A stretch of 64,000 nt of DNA, from the NCBI GenBank assembly GCA_017694945.1, contig JADIMA010000036.1:1-64000 (forward strand), in the 5' to 3' direction. Under the pieces are notes generated by a model. That model was given only the letters and a program-made list of their open reading frames with translations, ran no database searches and was not told the origin of the DNA. Of this stretch, positions 37,952 through 46,866 are shown piece after piece (position 1 is the stretch's first letter; each line of letters begins with the position of its first letter). The position numbers and the translations under genes are program-made. Source of the DNA: Candidatus Merdivivens pullicola (GTDB taxonomy: Bacteria; Bacteroidota; Bacteroidia; Bacteroidales; UBA932).

Positions 37952-39682
37952 ATGACGAAAAAATGGGTGCTTAAACAGCCGGGGGATCCTGAAATAGTCG
38001 GCCGGCTTTCAACCGAACTCGGTATTGACAGAGTTCTGGCGGAACTGCTTGTACAGCGTGGAATTACCACATTCGAGGATGCACGGGAGTTTTTCCGTCC
38101 GGATTTGTCCAGGCTACATGACCCTTTTCTGATGAAAGATATGGACAAGGCCGTCGAGAGGCTGCATAAAGCCGTTGCCGGAGGGGAAAAGATACTTGTT
38201 TACGGAGATTACGATGTCGATGGGACTACGGCTGTGGCTCTTGTGTATTCCTTTATTTCTTCCCTGACACACAATGTGGATTTCTACATACCGGATCGGT
38301 ATGTTGACGGATACGGGCTTTCTTACAGGAGCCTTGACTGGGCGAAGGAACACGGTTTCTCGCTTGTCATCACCCTTGATTGCGGCATAAAGGCCAATCC
38401 GAAGGTGGATTATGCAAGAGAACTGGGCCTTGACATAATTGTCTGCGACCACCATCTTCCTGAAGACGACATTCCTGCCGCCGTCGCCGTGCTTGATCCG
38501 AAGCGTTCAGACTGCAATTATCCCTTTGATGACCTTTCCGGCTGCGGAGTGGGTTTCAAACTCGTGCAGGCGTATGCTTCAGCACACGGAATACCTTTTG
38601 AGCAGATACTTCCCTATCTCGATTTGCTGGCGGTAAGCATAGCGGCGGATCTGGTGTCCGTGGTCGGGGAGAACAGGATACTCGCTTATTACGGCCTGAA
38701 GCAGATAAACGAGGCTCCGAGGAAGGGCTTGCTTTCAATGATAAAACTTTCGGGTCTCGACAGGTGCAAAATAACCATTGACGACATCGTTTTCAAAATA
38801 GGCCCGAGAATCAATGCCGCCGGAAGGATGGAGTCGGGCAGAAGGGCTGTAGAACTGCTGATATGCGATGACGATGAGGTGGCAAGCAGCATAGGCAGGG
38901 AGATAAATGAATATAACAACGAGCGTAAAAGCATAGACCGGGAGATAACGGAGCAGGCCAAGGAAATGGTCAGGTCTTCAGCCGGTTTCGCGAAATCGAG
39001 TTCGACCGTTGTCTATAACCCCGACTGGCACCGTGGCGTAGTGGGCATAGTTGCATCGCGGCTTGTGGAAGCCTTTTACAAGCCTACCATAGTTCTGACG
39101 AGTTCGCAGAACGGTCTCATCACCGGTTCGGCGCGCAGTGTGGCCGGATTCGACCTGTACGAGGCCATAGAAAGCTGTTCGGACATACTTGAAAACTTCG
39201 GAGGGCACATATATGCCGCCGGCCTTACATTGAAGGAGGAAAATCTCAAGGAGTTCAGCCGCCGTTTTGAAGAGTATGTGGCTTCGCATATTTCCAAAGA
39301 GACGATAACTCCTGTGGTGAACATAGATTCCTATCTTAATTTCAACCAGATAACCCCTAAGTTTTTCAGGATACTCAAGCAGTTCCAGCCATTCGGCCCG
39401 GGCAACGCCTCGCCGATGTTCATGACTGAAAACGTGTATGACAACGGCAACGGCCGTAAGGTGGGGGCTGATGCCGGACATCTGAAACTCGAACTCATAC
39501 AGGAAGACCAGCCATACAGGCATATTTCGGCCATTGCTTTCAACAGATCGGAGCATTTCGAGCATCTGGCGGCCGGGAATCCGATAGATGTATGCTACTC
39601 GATTGTAGAAAATTATTATCGTGGCAATGCTACGATACAGTTGAGGATAGCCGACATCAAGGCCCGGGAGGATATTATCTGA
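37952..39682 (+). CDS. recJ: Single-stranded-DNA-specific exonuclease RecJ
   Basis: RecJ degrades single-stranded DNA 5' to 3' in recombination and mismatch repair. From the ATG at 37952 it has 576 aa (MTKKWVLKQPG). The DHH phosphoesterase motifs are present: YGDYDVDGTTA, LDCGIKAN, CDHHLPEDD, with the DHHA1 motif GGHIYAAGLTL further on. Two earlier in-frame ATGs (37928, 37946) are less likely because a -7 promoter element covers 37932-37939. The last eight bases overlap the convergent aroK gene. Confidence 0.93.
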   Translation: MTKKWVLKQPGDPEIVGRLSTELGIDRVLAELLVQRGITTFEDAREFFRPDLSRLHDPFLMKDMDKAVERLHKAVAGGEKILVYGDYDVDGTTAVALVYSFISSLTHNVDFYIPDRYVDGYGLSYRSLDWAKEHGFSLVITLDCGIKANPKVDYARELGLDIIVCDHHLPEDDIPAAVAVLDPKRSDCNYPFDDLSGCGVGFKLVQAYASAHGIPFEQILPYLDLLAVSIAADLVSVVGENRILAYYGLKQINEAPRKGLLSMIKLSGLDRCKITIDDIVFKIGPRINAAGRMESGRRAVELLICDDDEVASSIGREINEYNNERKSIDREITEQAKEMVRSSAGFAKSSSTVVYNPDWHRGVVGIVASRLVEAFYKPTIVLTSSQNGLITGSARSVAGFDLYEAIESCSDILENFGGHIYAAGLTLKEENLKEFSRRFEEYVASHISKETITPVVNIDSYLNFNQITPKFFRILKQFQPFGPGNASPMFMTENVYDNGNGRKVGADAGHLKLELIQEDQPYRHISAIAFNRSEHFEHLAAGNPIDVCYSIVENYYRGNATIQLRIADIKAREDII

Positions 39683-40187
39683 GACGGTTTTTGAGCATTT
39701 CCGGAGTAAGCGAATAGGGGTGTACGGTCATGGATGCGCACTCCGAATAGACGGTTTCGCGTTCGCTGAGGAGTCCTTTCACTTTCGATTCCAGATTGCC
39801 GCCCTTGAGCAGAGGCCGGTTTTCTATCCCGTCCGTTTTCAGATTGTCAATGAGTTCTTCAACAGGACATTTGAAATATATTGTGCAGGTCTGCCTGCTG
39901 ATAAGTTCTGCGGTCGGTCTATAAACCGGCGCACCTCCGCCTAATGCGAATATCAGGTGGTTCATTCCTTCTTTCCGGTATTTTGAAACCGTGTCTGAAA
40001 TATAGGAGTATTCCAGTTTCCTGAATCCGGTTTCGGACAGGGAGGAGAAAATTTCCGGAATCTTCATTTTCTCTCCCTTTTCTATAAGAGCGTCGGAGTC
40101 GGCGAAATCCCATCCAAGGGCATCTGCAAGCGACTTGCCTACGCTGCTCTTTCCGCATCCCATGAAACCTATCAGTGTGAATATCAT
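39675..40187 (-). CDS. aroK: Shikimate kinase
   Basis: AroK phosphorylates shikimate on the way to chorismate. At 170 aa it shows Walker A GFMGCGKSSVGKSLA, the shikimate-binding aspartate in DSDALIE, the FRKLE arginine, the GGG loop in ALGGGAPVY and the lid motif ENRPLLKG. It is the last gene of the long minus-strand run from exbB, six bases after the topoisomerase gene, and its 3' end overlaps recJ by eight bases. Confidence 0.95.
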   Translation of the reverse strand: MIFTLIGFMGCGKSSVGKSLADALGWDFADSDALIEKGEKMKIPEIFSSLSETGFRKLEYSYISDTVSKYRKEGMNHLIFALGGGAPVYRPTAELISRQTCTIYFKCPVEELIDNLKTDGIENRPLLKGGNLESKVKGLLSERETVYSECASMTVHPYSLTPEMLKNRLR

Positions 40188-40193
40188 GATGTC

Positions 40194-42761
40194 TCAGAAC
40201 AATGTCCCTTCCGTGTCGTCCATATAGATTTCATCTTCCGGTTCTTCAGAGGCCGGTTCTATGAAGCCGATGGTGTCAACCGAGTAGTTCGTGGCCCTTT
40301 TCCCTTTGGCGGTGAAGAGTTTTACACCGATGAAACTTTCGGCGTCTATTGTCTCCGGCTCGCGGTTGATGTTCTTCCCTCCGAAAGTTATCATTATCCT
40401 CGGTTTGGAGTCTTCGGATACGGCGATGAAATATGAACCCGGTTTTTCGGATATGAAGTTGCCGTGCTGGTTTTTTTCTATCTTGAACCTCTTGATATAA
40501 TATGCTTCTATTTCACCGTCGTAGTAAATCACGGTATATACTTTGGAAGGATCGAGTTTTTCTACCTTTATCGGTTCTCCCTGGTAGCGGTTGCTCAGGT
40601 CGTAATTGGTCGTGTAGAATGTTCCGTCCTTGCACATCGCTACAATCTGGTCGTCTCCGGAGAACTCTCCGAGCAGCCTTCCCCTTGAATCTTCGTTGAG
40701 CCTGAAAATGTCTTCGTCGAACCAGATAGGTTTTCCGCCTATTGTCGATGCACCTTTCGATTTGAGGGAGATGCGGGCTATCTGGTTTTTTGTCACCATG
40801 TTCCCCATGGCCCCGCGTCCTTTGATCGCAAGGGAGGCGAAGTCGAATTCGTCGCTCAGTTTCTTTAATTTCGGCCTTGCCTTGAAATAAATCTTCAAGG
40901 TTTCAGCTTCGCCGTTCGGGTTTGCGCTGAACCATAGCACCGCCGAGTCCGGAGTCCCTTTTGTAAGGTCGTATTCCTTGTCCCTGGTGATGCCGCCGAC
41001 GGCAAAACGCTTTGCGTATGCAGTGCCCGCCTTTCCGTCCCTGTAAATGACATTATATATAGTCCTGCTGTCGTTCCTGCTGAAGATGGCGGCGTGTATG
41101 ATATTCTTGCCGACAAAAGACTTTTCCTGTACCTTGGTGATGATGTATTTCCCGTTTTTCAGGAAAACAATTATTTCGTCCATGTCGGAGCAGTCGCATA
41201 CGAATTCACCGTTGTCTTCTTTTTTCAATCCCGTTCCGACGAATCCTTCGGCTTTGTTGACATACAGTTTTGCGTTTGTACTGCGGACGCGTGAAATCTC
41301 GATGTTTTCGAAATTGGCTATCCTCGTTTTTCTCGGATGGTCTTTACCGTACTTGGTTTTCAGGGTCTTGAACCAGTTTATGGCGTATTCGTCAAGATGT
41401 TCAAGATCGTACCGGCACTTCTCTATTTCCTTTTCTATGGAACGAATCTTTTCATCGACGGCCTTGACATCGAACTTGGAGATTTTTTTGACGGGTTTTT
41501 CTACGAGTTTCATGATGTCTTCCATGGTGATGTCCCTGCGGAGCATCTCCCGGTACCTGTTCATCTCGTTGAAGGTTTCGTCGAGTTGCTGTTCCCAGGT
41601 TCTGGCATTGTCGTTCTCAAGTATTTTGTAAACCCTCTTTTCAAAGAAGATTTTTTCCAGCGAAGAATAGTGCCATTCGTTTTCAAGTTCTCCGAGCCTT
41701 ATTTCAAGTTCTTTTCCGAGAAGTTCCCTGGTGTGCATTGTGTTGTACTTCAGGAGTTCTTCGGTGTCGGTGAAGAAAGGCTTGTCGTCTTTGATGACGC
41801 ACATGTTCGGGCTGATGGATGTTTCACAGTCCGTGAATGCATACAGCGCGTCTATGGTTTTGTCCGGAGATATGTCGTTTGACAGGTGTATGACTATTTC
41901 TGCCTGAGATGTGGAGAAATTTTCGATTTTCTTAATCTTGATCTTTCCTTTTTCGTTGGCTTTCAATATGCTGTCAACAAGATCCGGGACAGTTTTTCCG
42001 TATGGGACTTCCTTTATGACAAGTGTCTTCTTGTCAAGTTTTTCTATGGCTACACGTACTTTTATGCTTCCTCCCCTGCGCCCTTTGTTGTATCGGGAGC
42101 AGTCGGCGGTGCCTCCTGTGGGAAAATCCGGATACAGTTCAAAGTCTTCGCCCTTTATGCAGGCTATCGATGCGTCAAGCAGTTCGTTGAAATTGTGGGG
42201 AAGTATTTTGGAGGCGAGACCTACGGCTATTCCCTCGGCTCCCTGTGCAAGCAGGAGAGGAAATTTGGCCGGGAGTTCCACCGGTTCCTGGTGCCGGCCG
42301 TCGTAGGAATTCATCCATTCCGTTGTTTTGGGATTGAAAAGTATTTCGTGGGCGAATTTTGTAAGCCTTGCCTCGATGTACCTTGCTGCAGCGTTCGGGT
42401 CTCCGGTGATGATGTTTCCCCAGTTACCCTGGCAGTCGATGAGAAAGCCTTTCTGGCCAAGTTGTACCAGTGCGCCGGAAATGGACGAGTCACCGTGAGG
42501 GTGGTATTTCATCGCTTCTCCTATCAGGGATGCGACTTTGGTATATCGTCCGTCGTCGGTAGTCTTCATTGAATGCAGAATCCTTCTCTGGACAGGCTTC
42601 AGGCCGTCGTTGATGTGTGGCACGGCCCTTTCAAGGATTACATAGGAAGCGTAATCCAAAAACCAGTCGCGGAACATTCCGGACAGAAGGTGTTTCTTGC
42701 CCGGCTGTTTTGTAATGCCTTCGAATCTTCCCGGCGCGTCGTTGTTTATCTCATCGTTCAT
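40194..42761 (-). CDS. parC: DNA topoisomerase IV subunit A (GyrA/ParC family)
   Basis: This is the DNA-breaking subunit of a type IIA topoisomerase; assignment to topoisomerase IV rather than gyrase rests on the short variable C-terminal region. At 855 aa it has a breakage-reunion domain from about 30 to 480 with GLKPVQRRILHSM, the quinolone region YHPHGDSSISGALVQLGQ, and the catalytic tyrosine in AAARYIEARLT. The C-terminal domain (about 500-830) is a degenerate beta-pinwheel, without a clear GyrA box (QRRGGKG). The ParE partner is not in the window. It lies between era and aroK with gaps of 10 and 6 bases. Confidence 0.9.
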   Translation of the reverse strand: MNDEINNDAPGRFEGITKQPGKKHLLSGMFRDWFLDYASYVILERAVPHINDGLKPVQRRILHSMKTTDDGRYTKVASLIGEAMKYHPHGDSSISGALVQLGQKGFLIDCQGNWGNIITGDPNAAARYIEARLTKFAHEILFNPKTTEWMNSYDGRHQEPVELPAKFPLLLAQGAEGIAVGLASKILPHNFNELLDASIACIKGEDFELYPDFPTGGTADCSRYNKGRRGGSIKVRVAIEKLDKKTLVIKEVPYGKTVPDLVDSILKANEKGKIKIKKIENFSTSQAEIVIHLSNDISPDKTIDALYAFTDCETSISPNMCVIKDDKPFFTDTEELLKYNTMHTRELLGKELEIRLGELENEWHYSSLEKIFFEKRVYKILENDNARTWEQQLDETFNEMNRYREMLRRDITMEDIMKLVEKPVKKISKFDVKAVDEKIRSIEKEIEKCRYDLEHLDEYAINWFKTLKTKYGKDHPRKTRIANFENIEISRVRSTNAKLYVNKAEGFVGTGLKKEDNGEFVCDCSDMDEIIVFLKNGKYIITKVQEKSFVGKNIIHAAIFSRNDSRTIYNVIYRDGKAGTAYAKRFAVGGITRDKEYDLTKGTPDSAVLWFSANPNGEAETLKIYFKARPKLKKLSDEFDFASLAIKGRGAMGNMVTKNQIARISLKSKGASTIGGKPIWFDEDIFRLNEDSRGRLLGEFSGDDQIVAMCKDGTFYTTNYDLSNRYQGEPIKVEKLDPSKVYTVIYYDGEIEAYYIKRFKIEKNQHGNFISEKPGSYFIAVSEDSKPRIMITFGGKNINREPETIDAESFIGVKLFTAKGKRATNYSVDTIGFIEPASEEPEDEIYMDDTEGTLF

Positions 42762-42771
42762 TTTGCTTCAT

Positions 42772-43677
42772 TTAAAATTCGTAGCCGAAACGTTTCAGTT
42801 CTTTCTTCTCGTTTCTCCAGTCCGGATCGACCTTGACGAAGAGTTCAAGAAATACTTTCTTTTCAAAAAAATCTTCCATGTCGAGCCTTGCCTCGGTTCC
42901 CGTTTTCTTCAATGAGGCGCCTCCTTTGCCTATGAGTATCCCTTTCTGGCTGTCCCTCATGACATTGATTACCGCGCTTATTTCATATCTCTGGGGGCCC
43001 TCCTTGAATCTTTCTATGGTTACTTCGCAGCAATAGGGGATTTCCTGTTCGTAGTTCAGGAATATTTTTTCCCGGATTATTTCGGATGCGAAGAACCTCA
43101 GGTTCTTGTCGGTGAAGGTGTCTTTGTCGAACCATGCAGGCGCTTCAGGAAGATGTCCGACGATATTGTCGAAAATGTTTTCAAGGTTGAACCTTTCCTT
43201 GGCGGATGCAGGAATGACAACCGCTTTCGGAAGTTCGTCGTGCCATTCCTTCATCAGCCGCAGCACATCGTCCTGGCTGCTTATGTCTATCTTGTTTATG
43301 ACGACTATTACAGGACAGTCGATTTTTTTCAGTTTTTCAAGATAAGCAGCATTCTTGTCTCTTTTTTCTATTGTGTCGGTTACATACAAAATGATGTCGG
43401 CGTCCCCGAGGGCCGTATCGACGAAATCCAGCATGTCCTGTTGCAGTCTGTAATTGGGCTTGAGGATGCCTGGCGTATCCGAATAGACTATCTGGTAGTC
43501 CTCTCCGTTCACAATACCCATTATGCGGTGCCTGGTAGTCTGTGCCTTGGCGGTGACTATCGACAGTTTTTCGCCGACAAGTGCGTTCATCAGGGTGGAT
43601 TTGCCGACATTCGGGTTTCCTATGATGTTTACAAATCCCGCGCGGTGCTTTCCTTTTGTATGCCGGGTGCCTTCCAT
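42772..43677 (-). CDS. era: GTPase Era
   Basis: Era is a GTPase needed for 16S rRNA maturation and 30S assembly. At 301 aa the G1 loop is GNPNVGKSTLMNAL, G3 is YSDTPGILKP, G4 is INKIDIS, and a C-terminal KH domain carries GKGGASLKKTGTEARLDME. Its ATG overlaps the stop of the upstream pseudouridine synthase gene by one base (TAATG). Pairing an rRNA modification enzyme with Era suggests a joint role in ribosome assembly. Confidence 0.96.
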   Translation of the reverse strand: MEGTRHTKGKHRAGFVNIIGNPNVGKSTLMNALVGEKLSIVTAKAQTTRHRIMGIVNGEDYQIVYSDTPGILKPNYRLQQDMLDFVDTALGDADIILYVTDTIEKRDKNAAYLEKLKKIDCPVIVVINKIDISSQDDVLRLMKEWHDELPKAVVIPASAKERFNLENIFDNIVGHLPEAPAWFDKDTFTDKNLRFFASEIIREKIFLNYEQEIPYCCEVTIERFKEGPQRYEISAVINVMRDSQKGILIGKGGASLKKTGTEARLDMEDFFEKKVFLELFVKVDPDWRNEKKELKRFGYEF

Positions 43678-44843
43678 TATTCGTATGCCCCCATCATTAG
43701 AATATTGACTTCTTTCTGGTCAAGGTATCTCCACTCTCCGCGTCTCAGGCCTTTTTTCGTGAGCCCGGCGAAATATACCCTGTCGAGTTTTGTGACTTTA
43801 TAGCCGAGCGACTCGAAGATTCTTCTGATAATCCTGTTTCTTCCGGAATGTATTGCGATTCCGATGACCGAGCGGTCGTTATCGACATAGGCCATTTCAT
43901 CCGCATTTATCATGCCGTCTGAAAGCCATATACCTTTTAGGATGCTGTCGAAATCTTCTTTTGTCAAAGGTTTGTCGAGTGTTACCTGATAAATCTTTTT
44001 CTTGTCATATGAAGGATGGGTGAGATGTTCTGCCATCTTTCCGTCATTGGTGAAAAGCAGCACGCCGGTTGTCGATTTGTCAAGTCGTCCGACCGGGAAA
44101 ACACGTTCCTTGCATCCGGTAAGCAGATCCATTACGGTCTTTTCTGCATGAGGGTCGCTCGTAGTGGTTACGAAATCCCTCGGTTTGTTCATCAGGATAT
44201 ATACTTTCTTTTCACCGGTGAGGCGTTCGCCGTTGAATCTCACATCGTCGCCCATTTTAATCTTGGTTCCGAGTTCGGTTACGATATTGCCGTTTACCGA
44301 GACTACGCCTGCCTGTATGTATTTGTCCGCTTCCCTTCTGGAGCATAACCCCGAATTGGCTATGAATTTGTTGAGGCGCACTTCATCGCTGTCGCGTATT
44401 TCGGTCTTCTTATAGACAGTCTTGCTGCGTTCCTGCCTGAGTTTTGCCGCATTGTCCCTTCTTTTCAATTCAAAGTCTGCTCTGCTGCGTTTTCTGATCC
44501 CGTCGCCTCGTTTCTCGAAAGGACGGTCTCCATGTCTTTCAAATGGACGGTCACCGCGTCTCTCAAATGGACGGTCTCCGCGTCTCTCGAATGGACGGTC
44601 TCCACGTCTCTCGAAAGGACGGTCGTTACGTTTCCCGAATGAAGGCCTTTCACGGAATCCTTCCCGCTTCTGTTCCCTTGCAGGCCCCTGTCCGCGCCAC
44701 GGTTTTTCTTCGCGGTCGCTGTCAAAATGTTTTTTTCCGAATCTTCTGTTTTCAAATGGCCTGCCGTCTCTGCTGCGGTAAGGCTTCCTTGGGGCTGCGC
44801 CATCTCCGGCGGAACTCCCTTTACGTTTAAAATCCTTAAGCAT
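43677..44843 (-). CDS. RluB/RluF-type rRNA pseudouridine synthase with Arg-rich repeat N-terminus
   Basis: This enzyme isomerises uridine to pseudouridine, probably in 23S rRNA. Of its 388 aa, residues about 1-135 are low-complexity and strongly basic, with several tandem copies of the 8-residue unit RGDRPFER. From about 150 there is an S4 RNA-binding domain (VRLNKFIANSGLCSRREADK), then the synthase domain with the catalytic aspartate in GRLDKSTTGVLLFT. The basic tail probably adds non-specific RNA binding. Basic N-terminal extensions are common in Bacteroidota RluB-like proteins but vary in length. It sits six bases after the tonB-like gene and overlaps era by one base. Confidence 0.88.
   Translation of the reverse strand: MLKDFKRKGSSAGDGAAPRKPYRSRDGRPFENRRFGKKHFDSDREEKPWRGQGPAREQKREGFRERPSFGKRNDRPFERRGDRPFERRGDRPFERRGDRPFERHGDRPFEKRGDGIRKRSRADFELKRRDNAAKLRQERSKTVYKKTEIRDSDEVRLNKFIANSGLCSRREADKYIQAGVVSVNGNIVTELGTKIKMGDDVRFNGERLTGEKKVYILMNKPRDFVTTTSDPHAEKTVMDLLTGCKERVFPVGRLDKSTTGVLLFTNDGKMAEHLTHPSYDKKKIYQVTLDKPLTKEDFDSILKGIWLSDGMINADEMAYVDNDRSVIGIAIHSGRNRIIRRIFESLGYKVTKLDRVYFAGLTKKGLRRGEWRYLDQKEVNILMMGAYE
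44521..44640 (-). repeat. 24-base tandem repeat coding for RGDRPFER units
   Basis: Five adjoining 24-base units begin with GGACGGTC on the plus strand at 44521, 44545, 44569, 44593 and 44617. The first four are near-identical and the fifth has diverged. The unit is a whole number of codons, so gain or loss of copies keeps the pseudouridine synthase in frame. Confidence 0.9.
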
Positions 44844-44849
44844 TTTAAT

Positions 44850-45644
44850 TTATTTTAGTCTAAAATAATATGTTATAGTACCTTCTTGAAGAAGTGGAGC
44901 TTCGGAACTTACGTTGAATTTTGTTTTCAATGCGGCCTCCTTTACGGCTTCCCACAGTTCCTTGCTGGTTATTGTAGTCCCTACTTCTCCCGGATAGGCG
45001 TTCTTGACTGTGCCGTGCTGGTCAACTTGTATTTTTACGACAATCTTTCCGTCAATCTGTACGCCGTATTCAGGCTCGGGAAGGCTCCCTTCAGTCCATC
45101 GGCCTGCAAGTATGACATTCGGGGTGTCTTCATTTTCCCCGTCTGAAGTATTGCCTGACGGATGTCCGGCACGCAGTCCCTTGGATACTATTGCAGCAGT
45201 CTGTGCCGCCAGAGTGTCTTTTTTCGCTTTGTTGTCCGCTGACGGGAAGAGGGCGCGTTTGTCTATTTCTTTCTTTTCTTCTTCAGTTCTCGGATCCTCG
45301 GTCTCAACGTCGCCGAAATCGTCATTGACTGCTTCCTCGGCTTCGTTCGGCCTGCTTCCTTCGTAAGGGGAGGCGGACGCCTTTGCCAGTCTTATATCCT
45401 TGTCAGGATCGGCAACCGGGGCTTTCGGCGCCGTGCCTGCTGTGGCCCTGATAGGCTGAGGCGGTTCCGGCTCTTCTTCAAAGGAAATTTCTATTCCGGC
45501 CTCGGGAGGAGGCGGATAGATATATCTGAGTCCGGTAAACAGCAGCAGGGCGAGTACGACGGCATGGAAAACGGCTGCCGATACGATACCGGCGGCTACT
45601 GATTTCTTCCGGTTTTCTTCCCTTAACTGTTTGTAGTTCCCCAT
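44850..45644 (-). CDS. TonB-family energy transducer
   Basis: This is an inner-membrane-anchored protein that passes proton-motive force from ExbBD to outer-membrane transporters. From the ATG at 45644 it has 264 aa: one N-terminal membrane helix (about 20-40, VFHAVVLALLLFTGL), a Pro/Glu-rich periplasmic linker (PPPPEAGIEISFEEEPEPPQ), and a TonB-like C-terminal domain (about 180-264, YGVQIDGKIVVKIQVDQHG, ending TYYFRLK). The start at 45644 follows GGAAAAA and leaves a 13-base gap after exbD; one at 45677 would overlap exbD and is less likely. Encoded with exbBD, it is the probable motor for SusC-type proteins. Confidence 0.85.
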   Translation of the reverse strand: MGNYKQLREENRKKSVAAGIVSAAVFHAVVLALLLFTGLRYIYPPPPEAGIEISFEEEPEPPQPIRATAGTAPKAPVADPDKDIRLAKASASPYEGSRPNEAEEAVNDDFGDVETEDPRTEEEKKEIDKRALFPSADNKAKKDTLAAQTAAIVSKGLRAGHPSGNTSDGENEDTPNVILAGRWTEGSLPEPEYGVQIDGKIVVKIQVDQHGTVKNAYPGEVGTTITSKELWEAVKEAALKTKFNVSSEAPLLQEGTITYYFRLK

Positions 45645-45657
45645 TTTTTCCAATTCC

Positions 45658-46071
45658 TTATTCCGGAGAGGTCGCAAGTATCACCTTATAGTGGTTGCGC
45701 TTGGCTATATTCATTATTTTCACTACCTCGCTGATCGGTACGGTTTCGTCGGCGTAAATTGAGAATGTCGGGTCTTCTTCATCATTCAGAATCTCGTTTA
45801 GCCGTTCCTCTATCTCGCTGAACCTTACCGGTTCCTGGTCGCCGTTTATGTGGTAGGAAAATGTCCCTCTGTCAATGTAGTGCTTTATGGATACGCTTGC
45901 CGTGGCTTTTGCGGCCACCTGCCCTGTGCTTTTAGGCAACAGCAGTTTCAGCGCATTCGGGTTTATCAATGTCGAAGTGACAAGAAAAAATATCAACAAC
46001 AGGAAAACGATGTCCGTCATTGACGACATTGAAAATGATGCTTCGACTTGTGTCCTTCTTTTTATGGCCAT
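45658..46071 (-). CDS. exbD: Biopolymer transport protein ExbD
   Basis: ExbD is the rotor or stator partner of ExbB in the TonB motor. Its 137 aa contain a cytoplasmic start, one membrane helix (about 17-37, MTDIVFLLLIFFLVTS, including the conserved proton-path Asp of the family) and a periplasmic domain ending VKIMNIAKRNHYKVILAT. It lies 19 bases after exbB. One exbD copy is seen here, whereas some Bacteroidota carry two in tandem. Confidence 0.93.
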   Translation of the reverse strand: MAIKRRTQVEASFSMSSMTDIVFLLLIFFLVTSTLINPNALKLLLPKSTGQVAAKATASVSIKHYIDRGTFSYHINGDQEPVRFSEIEERLNEILNDEEDPTFSIYADETVPISEVVKIMNIAKRNHYKVILATSPE

Positions 46072-46090
46072 GGTGCAGTGTGGGTGTGAC

Positions 46091-46798
46091 TTATTTTTCA
46101 GCCGGTTCGTTCAATATGTCCATAAAATCTATGGTTGTGCTCTCCATCTTGAAAACAAGATCGGAGATGCTGGATGTCAGGTAGTTGTATCCGAAATATG
46201 CAAGGATGCCGACTATAAGTCCTCCGACGGTGGTCACCATTGCGGTATATATGCCTCCTGAAAGCAGCGTGATGTCGATGTTGTTTCCTGCCTGCGACAT
46301 GTTGAAAAAGGCCTGTATCATACCCATGACTGTTCCAAGGAAACCTATCATAGGGGCTCCTCCGGCGACAGTCGCCAGAAGCGGAAGGCCTTTTTCAAGG
46401 CGTGCGACTTCTACGTTGCCGGTGTTTTCTACCGTAGTCTGTATGTCCTGCAGCGGGCGTCCTATCCTTTCTATCCCCTTTTGTACCAGCCTTGCTATAG
46501 GAGAGTCGAACTGTTCGCACAGGGATACGGCTGCCTTGGTCTTGCCTTCGTGTATGAGGTCATGTATGTCTTTCATGAAATTCTTGTCAATCTTTCCGGC
46601 TTTCCGTATCATCCACCATTTCTGTCCGAAAATATATATTGCGACAATGGAAAGGGCGAGGAGTACGAGCATGAGCCAGCCTCCCTTTACGGCCATGTCA
46701 ATCAATGAAAAAGTCATCTCCTCTTGAACGGGTTCTACTTCAGCCACCGCCCCTGTTGCGGTAGTGTTCAGGCTGTTTAATAATAGGGTCAAAATCAT
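46091..46798 (-). CDS. exbB: ExbB/TolQ/MotA-family proton channel
   Basis: ExbB forms the ring that conducts protons with ExbD. At 235 aa it has membrane helices at about 30-55 (GGWLMLVLLALSIVAIYIFG), 120-150 and 165-195, and the family signature GLPLLATVAGGAPMIGFLGTVMGM, then GGIYTAMVTTVGGLIVG. The N-terminal stretch may be a signal or an extra helix. It is the first gene of the exbBD-tonB-rluB-era-parC-aroK run, with a strong promoter 30 bases upstream. Confidence 0.95.
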   Translation of the reverse strand: MILTLLLNSLNTTATGAVAEVEPVQEEMTFSLIDMAVKGGWLMLVLLALSIVAIYIFGQKWWMIRKAGKIDKNFMKDIHDLIHEGKTKAAVSLCEQFDSPIARLVQKGIERIGRPLQDIQTTVENTGNVEVARLEKGLPLLATVAGGAPMIGFLGTVMGMIQAFFNMSQAGNNIDITLLSGGIYTAMVTTVGGLIVGILAYFGYNYLTSSISDLVFKMESTTIDFMDILNEPAEK

Positions 46799-46828
46799 AA
46801 CAGTTGTAGTCGTATAATATTAAGGCGG

Positions 46829-46860
46829 CAAAGTTATGAATCGGTTTTGAATTTTTCAAA
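46829..46860 (-). promoter_or_regulatory. Promoter of the exbB operon
   Basis: On the minus strand, TTTG (complement of 46857-46860), a 20-base spacer and TAACTTTG (complement of 46829-46836) match the Bacteroidota consensus in full. Transcription should start near 46822, about 24 bases before exbB. It separates this operon from truA. Confidence 0.75.
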
Positions 46861-46866
46861 AAAAAA

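Noticed and set aside
41886..42572. Plus-strand frame of 228 codons in the topoisomerase gene
   Set aside because: Antisense to the conserved breakage-reunion domain, which is clearly coding.
44521..44640. CRISPR-like direct repeats
   Set aside because: Units adjoin without spacers, are whole codons and lie in frame inside a gene; no cas genes are near.
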